From assembly GCA_947172415.1 (NCBI GenBank), contig OX359189.1:1448501-1512500 (forward strand): 64,000 nucleotides of DNA, in the 5' to 3' direction. This DNA comes from Chondrosia reniformis (taxonomy: Eukaryota; Porifera; Demospongiae; Chondrillida; Chondrillidae). The notes beneath the pieces were generated by a model. It saw only the letters and a program-made list of their open reading frames with translations. It made no database searches and was not told where the DNA came from. The translations under genes were made by a program, and so were the position numbers. Below are positions 24,628-35,763 of the stretch, piece after piece (the first letter of the stretch is position 1; every line of letters starts with the position of its first letter).

Positions 24628-25140
24628 TGAACCTTCGAGGACTTGTGGCTCCACAAACAACACCAAAGCAGGTGTAGGTAAGCCAACACTTTAATAAACT
24701 TTGAGGAGTTTAATAAGACTATGATCATGAATACAATTAAATTGGAACTTCAAAGAAAGAAATTGTTATTGTTAACAGTGGGATGAATGCAGGTTATGTA
24801 AGCAATGAATTCATTTAATTTTGTATGTACAGGCAGGTTAGACATAATGTACAATATAATATGTGTATATTTATGCATACAGTACTACTATTAATATATT
24901 ATTAGCATAAATGAATATATTTAACCAAACAATGAATAGAGGAAGTATTGAAGAGTCTATAAAAACTGATCATTAAAGCAGTCCATCACCAGTCTGTTGC
25001 TATATTATTATGATATTTGATATCTGAATATTATTATTATGTACGTATATCCATTTACCACCCCTATATGTATATTCTTAGACCACCCCTATATGTATAT
25101 TCTTAGACCACCCCTATATGTATATTCTTAGACCACCCCT
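24628..25140. other. Promoter side of the first giant gene; AT-rich
   Basis: It lies upstream of the start at 24627. It holds AT-rich DNA and, at 25055-25140, three copies of a ~27-bp unit (ACCACCCCTATATGTATATT with CTTAG). No gene is seen. Confidence 0.5.
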
Positions 25141-25625
25141 AGATACATGCTAGATACATGGCCAGCAAGATCTTTTGAGATATCAGAAACTCCATTAGTT
25201 ATGAATTATACATTGGTGATGATCAATAAATCAAAGTTACGTACATCAGCTTATACAGTATGTATATATATATATAATTATATATACATACATTACATTA
25301 CATTAAGGTACTTTCCCCAAGAAAGCACCTAATATGTAATCTCCCCTTATTTGGTATAACTAATATTGCTGAATAAATCATCTACATATGTACTATATAT
25401 ATATAATCCAATACTATATATAGCCTATACAATTGTATACAAATAAGGTACGTACTTGAAATGAATCAAGGTTTTAGGTATATATTCATATGTAGATTAC
25501 TGTTTAGTACTGGCTCTCTAGAACACATATGTACATTATTTTGACTATTTTCTACAATATCACCCTCTCAAATTACATATAATATATTAGCAACACATAC
25601 GTAGATTAATCAGGTACTCTCAAAG
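25141..25625. repeat. Segmental duplicate of 14161-14220 joined to 15510-15855
   Basis: GGCCAGCAAGATCTTTTGA at 25159 corresponds to 14163. Within ~60 bp the match jumps to the 15.5-kb block. The copy ends at TCAGGTACTCTC, just inside the duplicated first exon seen at 15856. Confidence 0.8.
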
Positions 25626-25892
25626 GGAAAATCCCAATATTTGTGGGGTTTACCCATTGATAGTACCTGTTCTAATTGACTACAAATCGAACCACTTGGT
25701 AGCATTATCTCCATGTTTCATCATCCTATAACATAGAGATCATGAGGTAATTCCAAATATGGGAATGGATTTGTATGGCTCACTGTACATATATAATTAA
25801 GCTTAAGAATATTCTGTTTATATTTTTAAAAGCAAAATGTTTAAAGTTAGTTCATAGATACAGAAAGGAAATCTTTTCTATATTCCCCAAGA

Positions 25893-26734
25893 ATGGATGG
25901 GGAAGATAATCATGATCATGAATCCCAGGAGAGACCGATTATAGAACAGGCTGCTGTAGAGATATCAACAGAACAAATTGATAAAGAGGATCCTGTCTTA
26001 GAAGAAGTTGATTGTGATACGTTTACAGTTCCTTTATCGGTGTTTGATACGTGTGTTTTTTTACAAAGAGAAAGTGGAGTCCTCAGTATTACAATAGAGG
26101 TGTACAACTTATTTACTGAGCTACCTATCAATGACCTGAATTCTCTAGATGAAGCTAGAAAGGCTAATAGAGAATTTTGCACTCAGTAAGTCCTTATTAT
26201 TTATCAGAGATTACAGTAATGTTCTCTAGGAGGGATGGTAGAAAAACAAGGCCACACGCACCCTATAAATTATCAATTGTACTATTACACATGCATATGT
26301 TCACACTTTTATAGGTATATATAGTTCAGGTTTATATATAAGTGAATATACTTTTATTACTCATAGTTCAATGCTATAAAGCATTTAAAAGGTCATATGT
26401 CTATTCATACAGATTTATACCAACTGCAAGCCATTTACTAAAAGCGCTCAAAGGATTTGTAGCTGAGGCTAATACAGCTCCAAAAAGGATTAAGAAACAG
26501 TTAGGAAATGGAAGTGTAGCGGATCAACTACAAGACCTAATAGACAGTGCAGATGATGTCTACAGTATTGTAAGGAAGGGGCGAGAACTACTAGATGTCA
26601 TCTCAAAGCATCTACAAGGGCAAGATCCTTCAGAACTAGATGACACCGATAAGGATAAAACTGACACATATATACACCATGGATTTATCAGAAGCATTGA
26701 GCAATATATTATGTATTACAGATGTGTTTTGTAA
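25893..26734 (+). CDS. Small acidic-then-helical protein, unrecognised
   Basis: Two exons, 25893-26185 and 26413-26734, join in frame (CA|A) to 204 residues. The N-terminal ~45 residues are acidic (MDGEDNHDHESQERP). The rest looks alpha-helical: SLDEARKANREFC, LLKALKGFVAEA and LQDLIDSADDVYSIVRKGRE. No signal peptide or membrane segment is seen, so it is likely intracellular. AATAAA at 26966-26971 may end the transcript. It lies between and opposite to the two giant EGF-ApeC genes. No family is recognised. Confidence 0.65.
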
Positions 26735-27052
26735 AATTGCTAAAAAATTTAATATGCATATTTTTAAAAATTTCATAATACATTTACTTTGTATTTTGAT
26801 GTACAGTGTACATTTAAATTTGCCTTATACACTTTGTATCAACGCTTGAAGAAGGAATTCATTGCAACATGCTTGAAGTTGGTGTGATCGAATTTTATGC
26901 AGCACTAGCTAATATAGTGTAATAGAAATTTATGCACCTTGGCATTGCCTTGCAAAATTTGTATAAATAAATCTGACGCATATATACCATTGTATAGCTT
27001 TACTGGTATATCTCTTGCCATGAAGTGATAAGGGATTTTTGTTGTGTTCATA

Positions 27053-27163
27053 ATGAGTATACTAATTTATTGAGACTCAGCAACAATTGTATTTAAAAAA
27101 CGAAACGTTCAATTTGTTTTTAAATACAATTGTTGCTGAGTCTCAATAAATTAGTATACTCAT
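27053..27163. repeat. Perfect 47-bp inverted repeat with hammerhead-like loop
   Basis: Arms 27053-27099 and 27117-27163 are perfectly complementary. The 17-base loop contains CGAAACGTTC, the 3' half of the hammerhead-like core found at 33951 and 55159. It is intergenic between two convergent genes. Confidence 0.9.
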
Positions 27164-27642
27164 CTCTTGCCATATATATACATATATACGTATTTAATGC
27201 TAAATTCTAGTGGTAAACTCCATCAATTGTGCATTCAACCATAAAGTAAAGGCTATGAGTTTTAGAATAAAAAGTAAATTTGCTCTAAATGTATCTAAAC
27301 AACATTATTTGTTATCTACATTACATAGTTCACACTAATTTTTAAATATACGTAGTAAATTCAAACAATAATTCAGTTCTCAAATATAATAATAATATTA
27401 ATAATACTAGTCATGGCACACTCTGTTTATGAAGATTAACTACTTAAACTTTGATTCAACTCTTGTACATATGCATGAGATCTACATATGTATGAAGATT
27501 TACATACATAATACAGTTATATATACACACATATACGTACATGTTGTAATATACAAGCAATATATATGTAACATATTATATATATCCTTTAAGTGATATA
27601 TTACTATATTAATTATATATATAATACCTGCATGTACGTAGG
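27164..27642. other. AT-rich 3' flank; no gene seen
   Basis: The segment holds simple TA/TACG-rich tracts before the 3' end of the second giant gene. Confidence 0.5.
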
Positions 27643-30600
27643 TTACTGATGCTGAGAAATCTTTGTTTTCAGGCTAACTTGCCCAGATCTTTTCTTGCGT
27701 CGAGCAAATTGAACTTTATATCTATTCACTAGTTCTGAGGCAATGGCTTGTGGATTAGATATTGGTAAACGGAGCCTTGTAGCAAAGGAGCCTATGCAGC
27801 AGGTAGTCATCCGGATGTCTGCACTAACAAAGCTCTCCCTGGTAAGGCCCATCAACTCAACATCAAAAGTTACTGCGACTACTTTGACAATTCCACTGAT
27901 TGTGTAACTTCTTATAGAGTCTGATATATCTAGATCAGAGCCATATCTTGCTCTTATTCTTCCTAAATCATCATTAGCATTATTTAAAACATTTTGAGCT
28001 CTGTTTACTCCGGCCTGAGCGTCTTGCAAAACAACTTGTGCCTTGTTAAAGCCGCTCTCCAAACCACTAATAACAGCCTCTGCTCCTCTCAATGAAGATT
28101 CGATGGGTTTTTTAAGGGCCTCACAGGCTACATTAGCAGCCAAACATAAAGGATCTGTTGTATAACTGCAACATGAACAATAACCCGGTACAATACATTT
28201 CCCCCAAACTTTAACTGAACAGCCACAGGTGCAGGGTACACAAACTATAAGGAATGTAAATATTGTACATATACATTTGTATATACATATATTTATAGTA
28301 TATATACAATACATGCTACATCACTATACATATTATATTTTTAAGATTTCATTATAAATCGCAACATATATACTACACACACTCACCTGAGCCACAGCTT
28401 TTGATTGTGCAAACACTAGCTAGTCTATTTCTTAAATCAATAACTCTGTTTCTTCCATTATTCAAAGCATCACTAGCCCCTTTGAATGCAGACTCAGCTG
28501 CCCTGAGAATTCTATTGGTCACATCAAGAGCATCTTGTGCTGCATCAACCACCTCCTGGGCACCTCTTAATGCTCTGTCAGCAACATCAGCTATATTTCT
28601 GAGGACATCCATGATGGCTTGGTTGATACTTTGAAGTACATCTATTCTTAAGGTAACAGATACTCTATATTCATTTGACTGAATGTTAGTGACAGATCTG
28701 GTGTACACTGTAAAGGTAGCACTCAATATGTTAAATATGCTACCACTTAGGGTAGCTTCAAATTTTTCATTTGAGACAGCAAGAGTTACGTCTACACTAA
28801 CACCTAAAACTGATATATATGCATTCAAACCAATGGATACAGTAGTCCCTTGAATTTTTCCAAATAAGGAAGGTCCAGATAGTTGGTTACTCTTGGAATT
28901 AAATAGAGTAAGGATATTTCCAGGAAGCCTTATTGGAGGTAAAATGGCACTCACATTCACAGAAGAGGATGACGGATCATAGACCAACTCTGTAAAAGCT
29001 GTAACACCCAACCAGTTTGCTCTTCCCCTAATCGTCAATCCGGCTGAAATGTAAGCATTGACAAGTGGCAGGTTGCGTGGAACATGAGAATATGAAACAA
29101 TGAGTCCATTGGGGAATCCAGTATTGGCAATAAAATTGGGCAGAGGAAAGTTATAACTAATGCAGAAGAGGTCGAGTATATCCCTGAGGGTAAGGCGAGT
29201 GATGGTCGCATAAAGGAAATTATTTCTTGGGTTTAGAGGGTCAAGACTAAATGATGCCTCAGCTTCTAATACTTTACATGAGGAATTGCCAATTCGTATT
29301 GTTGAATTAAAAACTAAGTCATTTATAGATTTAATTTTACTTGGAACCACTGAAGTTGAGAAGACTAAATTGCAGATGTCAATTGGTAGATTTATGTTGA
29401 AGCATCTTAACCAACATTCATCTGACCAGAACTTAAGTAAAAGTTCGTATTGAGGTTCAAACCTCAACACAATGTCTCCCTTCAGCACCTTTGGTGGATC
29501 ATTAAGGATTAAGTGAACTGTAACTGCTACATGAGGATTATCTCCTCTGTAGAATGCCATTTCTATGGAAGGCGAAGAAAGCTTCAGAGATCCCAGAACA
29601 AAGTTGCTCACATTTGCTCCGATTCTAATTGTGTCGGGAGAAGGAAACCATAGATTTAAGTTAGGAATAGGGTCATCTTTAAGAACAGTTTTCAAAATGG
29701 AACAGAATAGGTCATTAGTACATGATTGATCAGGAGGCCAGTATGTATTTAAATATAATGTAATGCCTTCTCTAATAGGGCCTTCAATTGCATTGGTTAT
29801 TTTAGGGTCAAGTGGAGGCAAAACAAAGTGTCCAATTTCTGATATCACCACGGTTACATTCATGTGTTGGTCCAATAGTGCTAATGGATAAGGTGCACGT
29901 TTTACCACCCGATTGATTAAGCCTGTTAGATTCAAACTCTCTACTGTCAATCCATAAACCCAGTTCCTGTCTTCATCAACACAACCACTGATAAAAAGAG
30001 CTGTGGAGGATTCCAGTGTTAGACTACCTGAAATGCAGACATCTTGGAGATTGTTAGCGGGTCCTAAAATCATACTAAAGCAAGGCTGGTGCAGTATTAG
30101 GTCAGTTATTCCAATTAAATCCAGGACTGATGGAACAATAAGCTTTGAAGACAATTCTTTTGCAATATCCAAGAGATTCAAATCTACTTGATCACTACAG
30201 CCTTCTAGAAGATATCCATCTATATTAGGATCAAGTTTAATGCTAACATCTATTTCATTCAACCCAATGTAAATTTTCCCATCAATACAGAGCCCTTTAA
30301 CTGTGGGTGTACCTGCAAGACTAAAGGTTACACTGATAACAAGGCTGCTAACGTGTATATATCCAGACACTAGAGTCACATTTTGGGGGATCACACCTGA
30401 GATGGTCAGACAATCTTCAGAGAGATTAAAGTCCATATTTGTAATGCTAATGTTTCCAATGTCAATATCACTGAGAAATCTGATGCGTGGGATTTGGAGT
30501 GAATCAGATATTGCAGAGTACAATTCATTAAATGTACAACTCTCAAATGATGTAGGTTTCAGTGAGATGGACTCCGACAGGGACAATTCAAATGGATTGG

Positions 30601-33600
30601 AAAAAAGGTCAAATAAAATTGCAAAGTTGGAAGAGCCCTGGGAGTTCAGCATTTGAATGCAGCGTTTTTGCTCATTACTTTGAGACAATTTTAAAGGTGC
30701 ATTGAAGCCAGATGTTAAATATGCCAATCTAAAATTTGATAGTGGAAGATTTCCAATAAAAGTCAAGCAATGAATATCTACCCCAAAAATGTTTGAAACA
30801 AGACTACTTAAGAGAACTTTGCTTTTTACTTGTCTGCAACCTGTGATGATCCCAAACTGAGGAGAAACATTGTTGATATCATTAAGTGAGTGCTGTAAGA
30901 CAAGGAAGAAGTGATCACGAAACCAATCACCTATAGTTAAAATTCCTTCCATCTGTAAGATCAGGGAAAATGTAGTTTGATCAAATTGTCCAGTAATATA
31001 GATGTCTGTAACTAAAGCAGTTTCAGTCAGAGGAATAGCCTTGAATAGTGCATTAAATGGAACCCTTCTCATCAACTGAATCAATGCTACAAAATCAATG
31101 GAATTGTTACCTTTAGGTTTAGCTAGAAATTCCCAAACCGGTCTGGTAATGTCAATTGTAATGGCAAATTCCAAAGATCCAAAGAGTGCACACCCTACCA
31201 TTTCCAAGAAGACAATTTCTGGACAGGCTGGAAATTCAGATATAACTATCCTTAATGACAATCCTTGAAGAACAAGCAGTGGGGGAAGTATCTCTACCCT
31301 TAATTGAGATGGCTTAGTCTCAATGATGAAATATTCTGTACTAAAAACATATGTAATTTGCTGTATATCTGAAATCAAAGGAACAATTGGTGTTTCATTG
31401 CATTTTCGAAAGAGAATACCAATAGCATTTGCAAGTGCTATTGTAGGACTTCCTTCAAAAGTAAAGGAGACAGAATCATAAGATTCTTTGAAAGAACCTT
31501 TGGCCACTCCAGAGAGCTGAATTACAGATAGAAAGTCGGTAACACAAATACGAGCTGGTGAATTTTCAAAACAGTCACAAAGTGCTTCTAGTAGAATATC
31601 TAATGCCTCATTTGGAATTGTAATATTCCTAACTGGAAAAACATCATATTCTAAAAAGTAAAGGAAACATAAATATATGTAGTTAAAGATTGTGGTGACA
31701 ATTTATCTTACAATAGTAAACACACTTTTGCAAACTTCATCTTCAGTAATGAGTCCTGGTTTGCAAATACACTCATACCCTTCTTTATTATCTTGACATA
31801 TTTGATTTGTGGTACAAAAATGTTCTCCTTCAATGCATTCATTAATGTCTACATACAATTAGTAAAGACAATGAACATGTAGTATATAAAGTGGATCTCT
31901 ATATAGATCTCTTTATTTAATATACATGCATACATTATATACAAAATGATAGATTTGTCACCATACCATTACATCTTGAATCTACAAAGTTGGAATGACA
32001 CAAACAAGTGTTGCTTTCTATGCATACTCCTCCACTTTCACAAGGTGGATTACATCTTTCTAAAGTGTATAAGAAAAGGTACATATGTACGTATATTATT
32101 ATAACATAGAGAACATAATTATAGGGGATTGCTTGCTGATCGATGTCATAATGATAATATAGAGATTTAAATGAACCTTGACAACACAATTTTTATCAAG
32201 TTGAACATTTCTACCCAGAGATCTTCATCAGCAATGAAGACCTCGGGGTCGAAATGTTTCAAAGTGATAAAGATTATTTACAGAGTTGCTTGGTCTCATG
32301 ATCACTTAAAACTATTATTATCAATTCCAACTTATTATACTTGCCTGGAGTATAGTAGCAATAGCGTATTTCAGAGCCACTTCCAAAAGGGAAATCCCCA
32401 TATTTCCAGTTTTCATTCCCCTTCTCCTTTTCATTCCAAATAAGGGTATGTTCCTCTGATTTCATGCCAAGAACCTCTTGACAGGATGCTGCATCCTTAT
32501 GACGCATTAGGTAGAAATCTTGCAGTCGTGGTAGGTCTATTTCCATGGCAACATCTCCATCACACCTGCAGCAGAAATCCATTCTTTTGTTACTCATTAA
32601 CAAACTGTCAAAGGTAATATTATGAAAGCCTTCAATTCTGTCTTCAGAATTCAAATATGCAATTCCATCACTGAATCCAAGAGGACAACTGTATTTTTTG
32701 TAAATACAGTAACATCCTTGAGGCCAGGGCTTGCTAGGGCATCTTGCTTGTGAAGATTTTATGCAATGTTTGAGCCTTAAAGTGTGATTAGAAAGGTCTA
32801 GCTGATGGCCAGAAACTGGTAATGCCATCAAAATGGAGTTCTCTGCCCAACCAGAATGGAAGCCAATCTGCCATGTGAAACCATTTGAGTCTGGGCAGCC
32901 ATTTTGGGGCTTCGGTAGAGCATAAGTCCCACTGGGCCAGCAGCCACCTAACACAGAGTCACATACATATGTTACCATAGCAACATGGTGTAAGCTTTAA
33001 TGCTCGCAATAACAAATAAAAAGTATTTTATGTACATTAAGGTCTGATGTATATTTATACTATATTATATATATACCAATGCAATGCATTCCATCATCAT
33101 CCAAGTGATATCCTTTCCAGCAATCACAGCTGTAGGATCCAGGGGTATTGCTACAGGTTTGACTGCAGCCATGATCACCACTATTACACTCATTAATGTC
33201 TACACAAATACATATATACATAATATATACGAATATGATTGGTTTGTTTCACATGTGAGTAAGATACAATACTTATGTGTGGTTAGTCCTTACTGAAGCG
33301 GTGATTGCGCAATGAAAGGGTCTGATTTCATCAGACTTATGTGGGGAGGTGTGTATTTCATTAGGCACATACGTCGTATATGAAACAATTTGTTAAAATT
33401 TCACTTCCAAATAAAATTTCTACAGTATCACATATTTCCCTTATATTACTACTAGTCATATACCCATCCAAACATGCTGTGAAAACATGAGTATACAACA
33501 TAACTTGAGATTGATACATTTTTACTGCATGCTGTAAGCTGGAACCTGTATTACCTTTCTATATAGGCCAATTCAATTAAGATTCACACTTTATGCATAA

Positions 33601-34829
33601 ACTTTTAATTATGTCTGCAGGTGCATCACCCATTTAGGAAGATGTCACTGCATATGTTCGTATGTACTGCAAATAATATATGTGTGGGTTGTTGTATATA
33701 TGTATATGTATGTATAAATGTAGAGATGTATTCCTTGTGTGGAAGGTAATGTGTGTCTTACCATTGCAATTCATTCCATTGGAGTTGAGTACAAAGCCAT
33801 AATTACAGCTGCAATAGAATGAGCCAATCGTATTGTGGCAGACATGCTCACAGCCACCGTTATTGGTCAGACATTCATCCACATCTATACACATATATAC
33901 ATACATGAAATGATATGGAGTGGTTGTTGGGATCATATATAATAGCAATGCTGATGAAGACCTTAGGGTCAAAACGTTCAATTCTAAAGAATATTACTGT
34001 TGCTATAGCTCAATAATCATCAACAAACATACATGTGAATAAAGAATATTGAGTACTGTAGTTAATGTGACTGTATAGTTACATTAATAATTAGTTATAT
34101 ACATTAATTCAAACCTTGAGGTGATGGTGAAGGTGTTATAGTTAATGAATCATACAAGTTGATGTATATTGATGAAGAAGGAGATTGTATTATTATGGTA
34201 TCAGATAATCCTTTGGAAGAGATGGATTCAAACGGACTCGAGTCTACTAGTATCCAGCTGGTGCCTTGTGACATCTCTGAAAGCTGAATTGACGGAGAAA
34301 TTGACAGCCCAGGAATGTCATCAGACAATGAACTGTAAGTAGTAGATGTTGTTGAATGTAACGACACATCTGATTTAGCTACACAGATCTGCGTAGAAGT
34401 AATATCAGAGGTGACCTCAAGAGAAATACTGGGCAGAAGGAACAAGTCAGTGGATGTTGCAGTTGGTCCTAGATTAATTGGATCTGATGCAGTAGATTCA
34501 GGATATGGGATGTCAATCATATTTAGATTCTCAATTTCTTCATCAGATTCTATACATGTATATATGAATGGGGGATTTAAAATTTAATGTATATATAATT
34601 CATCCTTTGTAACATATAAAACATAGTACGTATATAAAGAGCCAAGTACACATACCCTAGCATGTATAATATATAGTACATATACCCTGCTGTTGACACA
34701 TGTATATAGCATATGGTTCGTTTGATTGTCATTAAATAATATACACATATAATAAGATTGTAAATACAAGTAACAAGCAAAACTAACCAACATCTGATCC
34801 CTTGATGCCTGCAGCAACTGGTAATACAC
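27643..34829 (-). CDS. EGF-ApeC giant extracellular protein, paralogue 2 (5' end unresolved)
   Basis: Exons from 34549 down: 34549-34115, 33884-33762, 33199-33077, 32947-32345, 32059-31967, 31848-31726, 31650-28387 and 28244-27643, about 1788 residues in frame. An upstream exon at about 34829-34783 ([12 protein letters not shown], hydrophobic) supplies the signal-peptide end, but the starting exon was not found. Order matches paralogue 1: S/T-rich region, EGF ([12 protein letters not shown]), EGF ([12 protein letters not shown]), ApeC ([34 protein letters not shown]), a short EGF-like unit, EGF, the giant region on a 3.26-kb exon, helix, Cys cluster, helix, RRKKRS and stop. The ApeC exon ends in a GC donor (GCAAGT) where paralogue 1 has GTAAGT. 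The tail after the furin-like site is short ([12 protein letters not shown]). Confidence 0.82.
32191..32273. repeat. Head-to-head pair of hammerhead-like motifs (inverted repeat)
   Basis: Two ~40-bp arms are imperfect reverse complements. The minus strand reads CTGATGA at 32231-32225, then GAAATGTTC. The plus arm reads CAATGAAGACC, then GGTCGAAATGTTTC. Both cores are degenerate. It lies in an intron of the second giant gene. Confidence 0.6.
33942..34006 (+). other. Hammerhead-like motif, type 2 family
   Basis: CTGATGA (33951-33957), stem II GACC/GGTC, AAAACGTTC in place of GAAACGTTC, and an outer ATAGCAA/TTGCTAT pairing (33942-33948 with 34000-34006). The change from G to A in the conserved GAAA makes cleavage doubtful. 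It is intronic and antisense to the second giant gene. Confidence 0.5.
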
Positions 34830-35763
34830 TGCTCAGCAAAAAGGAGCTACATTATGATAATTTATAATCAATTCTTTGATCATTTCAGCTAGACTACTAA
34901 GAAATTTAGCCAATAAAGCTATTTCCTGTGTGGGCAGGTGTGACTACATACTGAAAACAGTGAAAACCTATAGGTGTTCCCACTGGGTAATTTAAACTCA
35001 CCAAAGCAGTGTTTGGATTAGTTGTTGTGAAGACATCTAAATGAGTGAAGACATATATTTTGAAACTTCTTACATTTGTATGGCAAGTTCTTTGGGTTAA
35101 TCAAAAATCAGATTATCAATTAGTATATACACAACCTATATAGTGGTGTAACCATAGATACTCTATACTGAGTATAGAGTATCTATGGTATAACCAAGGA
35201 TATTTATCTATTACTAAATATTTATTGTAAATACTACGTATACGAAATAACGAAAATTTTGTATACGTATACCCAGACCTTATTCATGCATAGCCAAAAT
35301 ATATTCCTTATATTTATAAGCAGATCTTGTAGAATAACACTGTATAAGTATATACGCATATAGAAGCTGCTGTGTAATGGTTGTATTATTTTGGGGGGCT
35401 AATTATAAAGACCTCCCCTCGAATTTTGCCCTTGCTATGCCGTATGTTAATATATTAGTTATGTAGCGTGAAATCCGGGTTTGCTTCCTAACTGCAGGCA
35501 TCTATTCGCGCGAAACTTGGTAGCTTATACTTACCATGTCAGCAGATTGGACGAGGACGCGCAGTCGTACTCTGTCACTGCAATCTGTGCCCAACAGATG
35601 CGCTATGCGATTTGTTTTATATAGGTACGTACAGTCTAACGGGGTATGTACGCGCACGTGACCGAGGGCTGAAATAAGGTTCAATTATAATAACTCACAG
35701 TAAACGCTTATGGTACAGGGTACATTAGTAATTTACACAGCAATCAAACAAACACTATGTAAA
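34830..35763. other. Gap between the second giant gene and VTA1
   Basis: It holds a 39-bp near-perfect palindrome at 35151-35189 (19-bp arms) and, at 35470-35690, a CpG-richer stretch with an ATG followed at once by GTAAGT on the minus strand. That could be a first exon for the giant gene, but its phase does not fit the hydrophobic exon at 34829. Confidence 0.45.

Noticed and set aside
31500..31655. Possible frameshift at the start of the second giant exon
   Set aside because: The frame is continuous upstream of the first methionine-like codon to the acceptor at 31651, so the exon is intact.
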